Assembly (NCBI RefSeq): GCF_900215505.1
Contig: NZ_LT907844.1
Coordinates: 4,759,078 to 4,823,077, forward strand
Direction: 5' to 3'
From: Cohaesibacter sp. ES.047
GTDB lineage: Bacteria > Pseudomonadota > Alphaproteobacteria > Rhizobiales > Cohaesibacteraceae
DNA: 64,000 nt
Shown: positions 19,848-27,612 of the stretch, in pieces
Layout: the number at the start of each line of letters is the position of its first letter
How positions within the stretch are numbered: position 1 is the stretch's first letter
The notes under the pieces: model-generated
Database searches by the model: none
The model's input: the letters and a program-made list of their open reading frames with translations, nothing else
Told to the model about the DNA's origin: nothing
Position numbers and translations under genes: made by a program

Positions 19848-21550
19848 TGGCAACGGGGACGCCTGCGACAGGCGCTGAGGGCAGCGCCCTGCTCAAATGG
19901 ACTGCGATCATCGGTCTGATGGTGATCGTTGCGATCCCCTGCCTGTTCATCGTCATACAGGCGATATTCCCCGACATCGGGAGCGGCTCTCTGGCCGCTC
20001 CCTTCTCGCTCTTTATCAAGACCTTGGCTGACCCGAGCCTCATCGGCTTGACACGCAACACGCTTCTGTTGGGTGTCGGCACGGTGATTGCGGCCACAGT
20101 TCTGGCACTGCCCCTTGCGGCCCTCAGGGCGCTGTTCCACGTCCCCTATGCCATAATCTGGGACGCAATCCTGCTCGTTCCTTTCATGATCCCCCCCTAT
20201 ATCGCGGCGCTTGGCTGGATCATGACCTTGCAGCCACGCGGCTATATGGAACAATTGACCGGCTTCAACCTCGCTCCTGTGCTCTTCTCCGTGCCCGGCA
20301 TCATGATCATCATGGGGCTGAACACCTTCCCAGTGGTCTATTTCGTCCTCTCGCGCACCTTCGAGACGGTTGGCGCCCGCTATTCCGATGTTGGCCGCGT
20401 CTTTGGCGCCAATCAGTGGAGCTCCTTCTCCCGCATCACTTTCCCGCTCGCCATGCCGGGGCTTGCCGCCAGCCTGTTGCTGGTCTTTGCCATGTCGATT
20501 GAGGAATATGGCACGCCCGCCGCTCTTGGTCGCCGCATCGGCTTTGAAGTGCTGGTGACTGGCATCGAGAACCGTATTTCCGAATGGCCCATCGACCTGC
20601 CGGGCGCGGCCACCCTGTCGCTCGTTCTGGTCTGCCTCGCGCTCCTCGCCTTCATGCTTCAGCGCTGGCTGCTGACCCGTCGCGATTATCGCATCGTTAG
20701 CGGCAAACCTCAGGCGGCCGACAAGCGCTCCCTTGGCCCTTGGACCATGCCGGTGATGATGCTGTTCGCCTTTGTGGCTTTTCTCGCCACCGGCCTGCCG
20801 ATCCTTGCCATTCTGGCAACGGCCCTGTCGCGCACGATATCAGGAGGCCTCAAGCCATCAAACATGGGGTTCGACAATTTCAATGAGTTGCTCGGGATCG
20901 GGAGCGATGGCGTTGATGCGCTGAGCAATTCGCTCATGCTTGGCATCAGCACCGCCATACTTGCTGGCCTCTTGGGCGCCATCACCGCCTATTCGGTGGT
21001 CAAGGGGCGCGGCCGCTTCCGTCTTGTCCTTGATGCCTTGTCGATCACGCCAAACGCCCTGCCCGGTGTTGTCGTGGCCGTCGGCATCATTCTGGCGTGG
21101 AGCCAGCCGTGGCTGCCGATCTCGCCCTACAACACGCCCTTCATTCTGCTGCTGGCCTATATCTGTATTCTGCTGCCGCAACCTGTCCGCTATGCCACCG
21201 CTTCACTGCACCAGTTGGGCGATAATCTTGAGGCAGCAGCAAGGGTCAGCGGCGCGGGTGCACTCAGAGCCTTTGGCACGATTGTCTTGCCGCTGATCTT
21301 GCCCAGCATGGTGACCGCAATGATATTGGTCTTTGCGGTCGCGTCGCGAGAGCTTGTCGCCTCACTGCTCGTCGCACCGGTCGGCTTCCAGACCATCGCG
21401 GTCTATATCTGGCAGCAGTTCGATCAGGGCTCCGTCGGTCTTGGCATGGCCATGGCCTTCTGCGCAATCCTGATCACGACCCTCATCCCGCTGACCCTGA
21501 TCGCGCTCTTGCGCTGGCTCTCAAAAGGACAGGTGGCCGGGCTCAACTGA
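19847..21550 (+). CDS. ABC transporter permease, two fused permease domains (FbpB-like)
   Basis: A 567-residue inner-membrane protein made of two similar permease halves of about 280 residues, each with roughly six membrane segments. The EAA loops read SDVGRVFGANQWSSFSRITFP and LEAAARVSGAGALRAFGTIVLP. A single fused permease is the usual form in FbpB-type importers. It overlaps the binding protein gene by one base and ends the operon; the next gene is convergent 23 bases away. Confidence 0.88.
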   Translation: MATGTPATGAEGSALLKWTAIIGLMVIVAIPCLFIVIQAIFPDIGSGSLAAPFSLFIKTLADPSLIGLTRNTLLLGVGTVIAATVLALPLAALRALFHVPYAIIWDAILLVPFMIPPYIAALGWIMTLQPRGYMEQLTGFNLAPVLFSVPGIMIIMGLNTFPVVYFVLSRTFETVGARYSDVGRVFGANQWSSFSRITFPLAMPGLAASLLLVFAMSIEEYGTPAALGRRIGFEVLVTGIENRISEWPIDLPGAATLSLVLVCLALLAFMLQRWLLTRRDYRIVSGKPQAADKRSLGPWTMPVMMLFAFVAFLATGLPILAILATALSRTISGGLKPSNMGFDNFNELLGIGSDGVDALSNSLMLGISTAILAGLLGAITAYSVVKGRGRFRLVLDALSITPNALPGVVVAVGIILAWSQPWLPISPYNTPFILLLAYICILLPQPVRYATASLHQLGDNLEAAARVSGAGALRAFGTIVLPLILPSMVTAMILVFAVASRELVASLLVAPVGFQTIAVYIWQQFDQGSVGLGMAMAFCAILITTLIPLTLIALLRWLSKGQVAGLN

Positions 21551-21572
21551 TGTTGGTGCCTGATATGCCATC

Positions 21573-22748
21573 TTACGGCGTCAGATCGACAAATTGCACC
21601 CACGCGGAATTGTTCGACGACGACCGGACGCAGGCATCAATGAAGGCCATACCGGCAAGCCCGTCCCAAATGGTCGGATACACCACATCCTGAGGCACTG
21701 GCTTGCCAGCCTTTTTGGCCCGGATCGCCGTTGCAGCTTCGAAGTAGATATTGGCGAACCCTTCCAGATACCCCTCCGGGTGTCCGGCAGGCACACGACT
21801 GAGGCGCAGCGAAGCCGCACCGGTTCCAGCCCCATTGCGCGTCAACAGGCGCTTGGGCTCGCCAAAGGGCGTGTACCAGAGCTTATTCGGCTCCTCCTGA
21901 GCCCACTCAAGACCACCCTTGACCCCATAGACCTGAAGCTTGAGACCGTTCTCGTTGCCCGGTGCGACGTGACTGCACCAAAGCATCCCGCGAGCGCCGC
22001 CACCATAGCACATCATCACGTGCGCATTGTCATCGACGCGCCGCCCCGGCACGAAGGATTGCAGATCCGCCGAAAGCCCCTGAACCTCCAGACCGGTGAC
22101 GAACTGTGACAGATTGAAAGCATGGGTGCCAATGTCGCCAATCGCGCCCCCTCCGCCGGTCATGGCAGGATTGGTGCGCCACGCCGCCTGTTTCGACTCG
22201 ACCTCCTCGGTCAGCCAGTCCTGCGCATAGGAAACCTGAACCACGCGCAACGGTCCCAGAAGACCATCGGCAATCATGGCCCGTGCCTCGCGCACCATGG
22301 GGTAGCCGGTATAATTGTGGGTAAGAACGAACAAGGCGCCGGAGCGCTCCGCCTCTGCCGCCAGAGCTCGCGCCTCCTCAATAGTGGCCGTCAGTGGCTT
22401 GTCGCAAATGACATGGATCCCTTGCCTGAGAAAGGCGCTGGCAGGCCCTTCATGCATGTGATTTGGCGTGACGATCGCCACCGCCTCGATGCCATCGGGA
22501 CGAGCGGCTTCTGCCTTGGCCATATGCTCATAGCTGTCATAAACACGGTCCGGATCAAGACCCAGAGCCGCGCCGGATTGTTGCGCGCGCTCCGGCGTGG
22601 AAGACAGAGCTCCGGCAACGAGCACATAATGATCATCCAGCCGCGACGCGATTCGGTGCACATCGCCAATAAAGGCATCGACCCCGCCTCCAACCATGCC
22701 CAGACGGATCTTTTCCTCGTGACCGCTCAAGCTCTTGCCTCCAACCAT
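21573..22748 (-). CDS. Gfo/Idh/MocA-family oxidoreductase
   Basis: A 391-residue NAD(P)-dependent dehydrogenase. The N-terminal Rossmann fold begins IRLGMVGGGVDAFIGDVHR; the conserved catalytic-site EKP motif appears here as CDKPLTAT, and a GGGAIGDIGTHAFNL segment carries the DxxxH pair expected at the active site. Family members oxidise sugar or inositol hydroxyls. It is the last gene of a minus-strand group with a fructokinase and a LacI regulator, so its substrate is probably a sugar or sugar acid related to fructose, mannose or lyxose. The start at 22748 has a GGGGGA ribosome site. Confidence 0.85.
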   Translation of the reverse strand: MVGGKSLSGHEEKIRLGMVGGGVDAFIGDVHRIASRLDDHYVLVAGALSSTPERAQQSGAALGLDPDRVYDSYEHMAKAEAARPDGIEAVAIVTPNHMHEGPASAFLRQGIHVICDKPLTATIEEARALAAEAERSGALFVLTHNYTGYPMVREARAMIADGLLGPLRVVQVSYAQDWLTEEVESKQAAWRTNPAMTGGGGAIGDIGTHAFNLSQFVTGLEVQGLSADLQSFVPGRRVDDNAHVMMCYGGGARGMLWCSHVAPGNENGLKLQVYGVKGGLEWAQEEPNKLWYTPFGEPKRLLTRNGAGTGAASLRLSRVPAGHPEGYLEGFANIYFEAATAIRAKKAGKPVPQDVVYPTIWDGLAGMAFIDACVRSSSNNSAWVQFVDLTP

Positions 22749-22778
22749 AAAATCCCCCGCTCAGGACTACGCTTCAGC

Positions 22779-22851
22779 GATTGGTTAGAGCGCATGTCTC
22801 CAACCACCGCACAAGCTTTTGTTTCAATTAGATAATGACCGCTAACCAATC
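22779..22851. repeat. 10-nt inverted pair 63 bp apart upstream of the Gfo/Idh/MocA gene
   Basis: GATTGGTTAG (22779-22788) and CTAACCAATC (22842-22851) are exact inverted copies with centres 63 bp apart, six helical turns. The left copy also starts a smaller imperfect hairpin, GGTTAGAG/CTCCAACC. A paired operator or a long-loop RNA hairpin between fructokinase and oxidoreductase genes are both possible. Confidence 0.45.
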
Positions 22852-22872
22852 TTGGCTTCCAGAGCTCGCACC

Positions 22873-23814
22873 CTAGAGCTCATGCTGCCAGGGCGGATTC
22901 GCCCCCTTGCGCGACACGGTAACAGCCGCGATGCGGGCTGCGAACCCCAAAGCTTGGGCAATCTGCTCATCAGAGATTGACCCAAGAGAGGCTTTGTCCA
23001 ACAGACCGAATTCGGAGAGCTTGTAGAGAATGCCCGCATTGAAGGTATCCCCGGCCCCCACTGTATCAACCACTTCGACGCGCTCTGCAGCAACGGAAAT
23101 GTCTCGCCCGTCGGCCAGATAAGCGGTCGCGCCATCGCCGCCCTTGGTTACCAGAATGATCTTGAGACCCATCTTGCGCAAAGTATCCACCTGCGCATCG
23201 AGATCGGCCAAATCTGGCATCAGCCAGCCAAGATCCTCATCCGAGACTTTCACGATATCCGCGTGCGAGAGCATATTGTTGATCCGCGCGCGAAAGACAT
23301 CGGCGTCCTTGATGAAGCCGGGGCGGACATTGGGGTCCATCATGATCACATGACCGGCCGCCTCGCGCACCTCGATCGCCTCATAGGTGCGGGCGCAGGG
23401 CTCGACCGCAAGGGAGATGCCGCCAAAGAACAACGCATCAATCTCGTCGGGGATGGGGCGCACGTCATCAAGCGACAGCATGCGGCCTGCCGTATTCTCA
23501 TCATAGAAATGATAGGTCGCATGCCCATCCGCCAGCTTGACGAAGGCCAATGTTGTCGGCTGCGTGCTCTTTTTGCAAAGATTGACATCCACGCCGCTGT
23601 TGGCAAGCGTGGCCTGCAACTGCTCGCCAAACAGATCCGATGACAGGCCAGTCAGAAACTCAGTTGGCTCGCCAAGCCGCCCCAATGCAATCGCCGTGTT
23701 GAAGACGGAGCCGCCCGAACAGGGTTCATAAGCCAGAGCACCAGAGGCGCTTTCCACCGGGATCATGTCAATCAACGCTTCACCGCAACATAGAATTTTT
23801 GCCGCCTTGCTCAC
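22873..23814 (-). CDS. frk: Fructokinase (PfkB family)
   Basis: A 313-residue PfkB/ribokinase-family sugar kinase. The first signature is CSGGSVFNTAIALGRLG; the second, with the catalytic Asp, is DTVGAGDTFNAGIL. The N-terminal AAKILCCGEALIDMIP and the phrase HATYHFYDENTAGRML are strongly like rhizobial and rhodobacterial fructokinases, which make fructose 6-phosphate. The start is a GTG at 23814 preceded by AGGAGG; a longer frame to 23871 would run into the LacI gene. It follows lacI by 49 bases and is presumably co-transcribed. Confidence 0.85.
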   Translation of the reverse strand: MSKAAKILCCGEALIDMIPVESASGALAYEPCSGGSVFNTAIALGRLGEPTEFLTGLSSDLFGEQLQATLANSGVDVNLCKKSTQPTTLAFVKLADGHATYHFYDENTAGRMLSLDDVRPIPDEIDALFFGGISLAVEPCARTYEAIEVREAAGHVIMMDPNVRPGFIKDADVFRARINNMLSHADIVKVSDEDLGWLMPDLADLDAQVDTLRKMGLKIILVTKGGDGATAYLADGRDISVAAERVEVVDTVGAGDTFNAGILYKLSEFGLLDKASLGSISDEQIAQALGFAARIAAVTVSRKGANPPWQHEL

Positions 23815-23863
23815 TACTTGTCCTCCTGTTCGCGCCAAGTTATCCGAGGCGCTGGACCCTATT

Positions 23864-24874
23864 TCAATCAAACCTTATTTGCGGATCCCGCACGATCTGC
23901 TGGACCTCATCTGCACCATCCCGCAACTGATCGATCAGAATCTCGCCCATCTGGCGACCGGCCTCGCCGATTTCCTCATGAACCCGGTCGATACCGGGAT
24001 CAATCTGCTCGAGAATCCGATGATTGCATTTCACAACCACATCATAGTCCTCTCCGCGCGTTCGGCCTACTGCTCTCAAAGCAGAGTATAGCGCGAGATA
24101 ACTGGCTTCTCCGGGGCATATGAACCCGTCCACATCACGGGTGGTCTCATCCTCCAGCAAATGCCTCAGCCAGCTGTCCACCTGCTCTTGAGTGGAATCG
24201 AGCGTCACCTCTTCGGGGATGATAGCCTGAAGCCCGCTCTCCCGGATAGCCCGCATGAACCCATAGCGCATGTGCTGGTGGAAGGTGTAGTGGGCTTGCG
24301 GCAGAATGATCGCCAGCTTGCTTCGACCCTTGTCGGCCAACCTCTGAACCGCCTGATAGGCAAAGGCCTCATTGTCGAAATCGACAAAGTGATGGGGTGT
24401 AGAAAAATCCGTGCGACCATGGCTGACAAAGGGAAAGTTCTTCTCCAGCAGATACCGGATGCGCTCATCAAAATTCTGCGTCCGCGTGAGCACAAGGCCA
24501 TCGACCAGACTGTTCTCAACGAGCCGCCGGATCGGCGTGATTTCGTCGCCGCCACCAAAGGCAGGCGTGATGTTGAGATGATAGTCAGATCCGGCTAGAG
24601 CCTCGGACAGCCCCGCAATCAGACTGTTTCCAAAGCCGAAAATTTCATCGTGGGGATTGAGAATAAGGCTGATGGTGCGGGTCTTACCGGTCCTGAGGCG
24701 CAAGGCGGCCCGGTCGGGGACATAGCCGATCTCTTTGGCCACCTGCGCCACCTTCAGCCGTGTCGCCTCGGCGATCTTGAGATCTCCCTTGAGCGCACGC
24801 GACACCGTGGTCACGGCAAATCCGGTCACGTCGGCTATTGTCCTCTGCGTCGGACGTTTGCTATCTTTAGCCAT
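23864..24874 (-). CDS. LacI-family transcriptional regulator
   Basis: A 336-residue repressor-type protein: HTH TIADVTGFAVTTVSRALKGD at residues 13-32, hinge helix AALRLRTGKT, and a periplasmic-binding-like sugar domain (ISLILNPHDEIFGFGNSLIAGL). It precedes the fructokinase gene and is divergent from a D-lyxose isomerase gene, so it most likely represses both units and responds to a sugar of this pathway. GGAGA lies five bases before the start. A weak site (TTTGCAACGATTTAAA, 25063-25078) in the divergent region has the CG centre of LacI operators. Confidence 0.85.
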   Translation of the reverse strand: MAKDSKRPTQRTIADVTGFAVTTVSRALKGDLKIAEATRLKVAQVAKEIGYVPDRAALRLRTGKTRTISLILNPHDEIFGFGNSLIAGLSEALAGSDYHLNITPAFGGGDEITPIRRLVENSLVDGLVLTRTQNFDERIRYLLEKNFPFVSHGRTDFSTPHHFVDFDNEAFAYQAVQRLADKGRSKLAIILPQAHYTFHQHMRYGFMRAIRESGLQAIIPEEVTLDSTQEQVDSWLRHLLEDETTRDVDGFICPGEASYLALYSALRAVGRTRGEDYDVVVKCNHRILEQIDPGIDRVHEEIGEAGRQMGEILIDQLRDGADEVQQIVRDPQIRFD

Positions 24875-24937
24875 TCAGTCTCCGGTGAACCCATCCCGAC
24901 ACGGTCTCGTTGCAAAACGCGGTCTCTTGGGCTGAGC

Positions 24938-24958
24938 GGGCGGCGGGCGGGCGGCGGG
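24938..24958 (+). other. G-quadruplex motif in the lacI/lyxose-isomerase divergent region
   Basis: Four GGG runs are separated by CGGC, C and CGGC, a mirror-symmetric arrangement that fits the G3N1-7 rule exactly. It lies 64-84 bases upstream of the lacI start, on the strand opposite the lacI message. A role in expression is speculative. Confidence 0.5.
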
Positions 24959-25164
24959 TGGTTCAAGATCCCACCTTTAACACGTCACTTTTCAAAATCC
25001 GCCTCACGTTACGAGATAAGTATTCACAATTCAAACACCTATCAACTTATCCCCTTTGAATATTTGCAACGATTTAAACTCTTACGGGAACCCTGCTATA
25101 CTGCTCGCAATCGCTCCTTTTAGGGGGCAAAAACGACCCATTTCTCCTAGAACAAGGCCCTGCC

Positions 25165-25845
25165 ATGAAACGCTCAATGGTGAATGAAATCCTCAAGGAA
25201 AGCGATGCCTTCATTCGCTCCTTCGGGTATGTCCTGCCGCCCTTTGCCTATTTTTCTCCCGAAAAAATGCAAGAAGTCGATCACTCAATCTATGTCGAGC
25301 GCACCATGGGCTGGGACATCACCGACTATGGCCTTGAGAAATTCGACGAATTGGGCCTTTTTCTCTTCACGGTTCGGAACGGCATCGCAGCCGATCTCGG
25401 TAAGGGAACCGGCATGCTCTATGCGGAAAAGATCATGATCAGCCGCAAGGACCAGCTCTCCCCGATGCATCGCCACTATATCAAGGCAGAGGACATCATC
25501 AATCGCGGTGGCGGCAAACTCGTGCTCGAACTCTTCGCCTTTGACGACAAGGGTGAAATCGATCGCGACAGCGACGTGACCGTGCCGGTTGATGGCCGCA
25601 TGGTGACGCTGCCGGCGGGCGGACATCTCAAGCTCGATCCGGGCGAGAGCGTCACGCTGATGCCCGGCGTCTGGCATGCCTTCTGGGGTGAAGGGGATGA
25701 TGTCCTGATCGGCGAGGTCTCCACCGTCAACGATGATCGCACCGACAATTGGTTCGAGATGAAAATCGGCCGCTTCTCAAACATCGATGAAGATGAGAAA
25801 CCGAAACACCTGCTCGTCTCGGATTATGACACCTGGCTGAAATAG
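25165..25845 (+). CDS. D-lyxose ketol-isomerase
   Basis: A 226-residue cupin-fold sugar isomerase. It interconverts D-lyxose and D-xylulose, and in many members D-mannose and D-fructose. The metal site is visible: His pair in SPMHRHYIKAEDI, Glu in KLVLELFAF and a late His in PGVWHAFWG. The opening (MVNEILKESDAFIRSFGYVLPPFA) matches the length and start of the family. Divergent from the LacI/fructokinase unit, so it may feed fructose to that kinase. No signal peptide. Confidence 0.88.
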   Translation: MKRSMVNEILKESDAFIRSFGYVLPPFAYFSPEKMQEVDHSIYVERTMGWDITDYGLEKFDELGLFLFTVRNGIAADLGKGTGMLYAEKIMISRKDQLSPMHRHYIKAEDIINRGGGKLVLELFAFDDKGEIDRDSDVTVPVDGRMVTLPAGGHLKLDPGESVTLMPGVWHAFWGEGDDVLIGEVSTVNDDRTDNWFEMKIGRFSNIDEDEKPKHLLVSDYDTWLK

Positions 25846-25923
25846 CCGCTTTCAGAGACACCCAATTGCCAGTAATAACCAATTGCCAGTACTAACCAAT
25901 TGAAAGGGAGCACGCGCCCCCTT

Positions 25924-26505
25924 TCATCGCATCCCTGCCCCATGAAGAAACACCCCGACCACCAAGGCGACATGCGAAGCGATCTCCTCCGCTGACATCG
26001 GCGGGCGATTGCCCATTAAAATTGCGGTGCGCTGCGACAACAGCATCGAATTGAAAAGATCTGCCATCGCCGGATCAACCGGGCGATCCAGATGATCGCT
26101 CAGAAAGCGCACCAGCCCATCGCGCCAGGATGGCTGCGCGCGTGTGCGAAAAATCTCCCCAAGCTCGCCATGATCCCGAGCCTCCGTCATCATCATGCGA
26201 AAGAATCCAAGATTGTGCGGCGTCATATGCTCGGAGAGAAAAGCCACGCCATACCGCTCAAGCTCCTGTCCGGCCCCACCATCCCCAAAAGCAAAAGTTC
26301 TCGCACCATCATCGTCGCCCTCGATCAGAGCGATAACCAGATCTGCCTTTGACGGGAAATAGCGATAGACCGTCTGCTTGGTGACAGCGGCTTCTTCTGC
26401 CACAGCGTCCATTGTCGTTCCGACATAGCCGTGCTCGAGAAAAAGCCTTTCTGCCGCGGCGAGGATCTGGCGGGTCTTTACCTGTTGTTGTTCAATTCGT
26501 TTCAT
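25924..26505 (-). CDS. TetR-family transcriptional regulator
   Basis: A 193-residue regulator with an N-terminal TetR HTH (AAERLFLEHGYVGTTMDAVA, then VTKQTVYRYFPSKADL) and a helical ligand domain (SDHLDRPVDPAMADLF, AefR-like C-terminal pattern). The start at 26505 is preferred over an upstream ATG at 26532, because the latter falls inside a perfect palindrome that is the likely operator. It is divergent from an EamA transporter gene and probably represses it. Confidence 0.83.
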   Translation of the reverse strand: MKRIEQQQVKTRQILAAAERLFLEHGYVGTTMDAVAEEAAVTKQTVYRYFPSKADLVIALIEGDDDGARTFAFGDGGAGQELERYGVAFLSEHMTPHNLGFFRMMMTEARDHGELGEIFRTRAQPSWRDGLVRFLSDHLDRPVDPAMADLFNSMLLSQRTAILMGNRPPMSAEEIASHVALVVGVFLHGAGMR

Positions 26506-26530
26506 TGCTGTCCGGTAGCGATTGAAAATC

Positions 26531-26544
26531 ATACTGATCAGTAT
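26531..26544. promoter_or_regulatory. 14-bp palindrome, candidate TetR operator
   Basis: ATACTGATCAGTAT is a perfect palindrome in the 81-base gap between the divergent tetR and EamA genes. Position, length and symmetry are those of a TetR-family operator controlling both directions. Confidence 0.65.
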
Positions 26545-26586
26545 TATATTTGAAAAATCTAAAATATCAACCTGGTAGTCTGTTTC

Positions 26587-27459
26587 ATGTCATTTCACGA
26601 AAAAGGTCTCGCATACCTTCTCGTAGCGTCAGCCCTGATGAGCCTTGATGCGGTATTCATTCGCCTTTCCGGCCTTCACGGCTTCGCGCCATCCTTTTTG
26701 TTTGGCTTCTTTTCACTCGTCTCCATGACGTCACTGACGCGCTGGCGCGAGGGTCCACTCGTTGCTGCCGTCAAGGCCAGTGGCCCGATCCTGATCCTGT
26801 CCGGCGCCATCATGGGCGTGAGTGGCACGGCCTTCGTCCTTGCGGTACAGAACACGACTGTCGCCAACGTGCTGTTGATCATGAGTCTGTCCCCCTTCTT
26901 CTCGGCCCTCTTCAGTTGGATCCTCCTGCAGGAACGCATCACCACCCAGACCGCTTTGGCAACACTTTTATCCATTGGCGGCATGTATATCATTGTCCAA
27001 GGGTCACTGGCGTCCGATGGCGTAACCGGCGATATCCTGGCGGTGATCTGCACGATGGCAGTGTCCCTGAATTTTGTGGTCTATCGCAAATATCCCAAAC
27101 TCAGCCGCTCGCTCGCCGTTGCCGCTGGTGGCTTCTTTATCGCTCTGTTTGCATCCTTTTTCATTGAGACCGGCGATTTCGACACCCGCGGCATTCTGAT
27201 CATGATGATCATGGGCCTGTTCAGCGCGCCGGTCGGGCGCATGCTGATGGCCATGGCGACCAGATTGATGCCCGCTCCTGAGGTTAGCCTCATCTCACAG
27301 GTCAAGGTTGCCATTGCCCCAGCCATCATGTGGCTGGTCTTTGCCGAAGTGCCCAATCAGGCAACCTTCATGGGCGGAAGCCTGATCTTGCTGGCTGCAC
27401 TGGGCCATCCGCTGCTCACGCTTTATCGCAACAGACAAAAGCCCGCGCAGCAAACGTGA
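26587..27459 (+). CDS. EamA/DMT-family membrane transporter
   Basis: A 290-residue inner-membrane protein with about ten hydrophobic segments in two EamA halves (for example LILSGAIMGVSGTAFVLAV and ANVLLIMSLSPFFSALFSW in the first; EVSLISQVKVAIAPAIMWL in the second). Drug/metabolite transporters of this type usually export amino acids or related metabolites. The substrate is unknown. Regulation by the divergent TetR protein is likely. No strong Shine-Dalgarno precedes the ATG. Confidence 0.85.
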   Translation: MSFHEKGLAYLLVASALMSLDAVFIRLSGLHGFAPSFLFGFFSLVSMTSLTRWREGPLVAAVKASGPILILSGAIMGVSGTAFVLAVQNTTVANVLLIMSLSPFFSALFSWILLQERITTQTALATLLSIGGMYIIVQGSLASDGVTGDILAVICTMAVSLNFVVYRKYPKLSRSLAVAAGGFFIALFASFFIETGDFDTRGILIMMIMGLFSAPVGRMLMAMATRLMPAPEVSLISQVKVAIAPAIMWLVFAEVPNQATFMGGSLILLAALGHPLLTLYRNRQKPAQQT

Positions 27460-27510
27460 CCACCTCAAGCCAAGGCCGGCGGGCCGGCGACAGCACTAAA
27501 GCCGGGTTAT

Positions 27511-27556
27511 AAAAAGAAAGCATCTCCTGCAAATCAGATCTGCAAGAGATGCTTTC
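27511..27556 (-). terminator. Rho-independent terminator of the GH94 gene
   Basis: GAAAGCATCTCCTGCA (27516-27531) pairs with TGCAAGAGATGCTTTC (27541-27556) with one mismatch and a 9-base loop. On the minus strand it is followed by TTTTT, placing it downstream of the phosphorylase gene. Confidence 0.8.
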
Positions 27557-27559
27557 CAA

Positions 27560-27598
27560 GGGTGAGAGATATATCAAGAGGGGACTCTCACCCCTTTT
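27560..27598 (+). terminator. Rho-independent terminator of the EamA gene
   Basis: GGGTGAGAG (27560-27568) and CTCTCACCC (27585-27593) form a perfect 9-bp stem followed by C-TTTT on the plus strand. With the preceding hairpin it gives two back-to-back terminators between convergent genes. Confidence 0.75.
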
Positions 27599-27612
27599 CT
27601 TGTCAGATCAAG

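Noticed and set aside
24936-24961. GGGCGG-type stretch as a tandem repeat or CRISPR-like array
   Set aside because: There are only a few short irregular units with no spacers; it is better described as a G-quadruplex motif.
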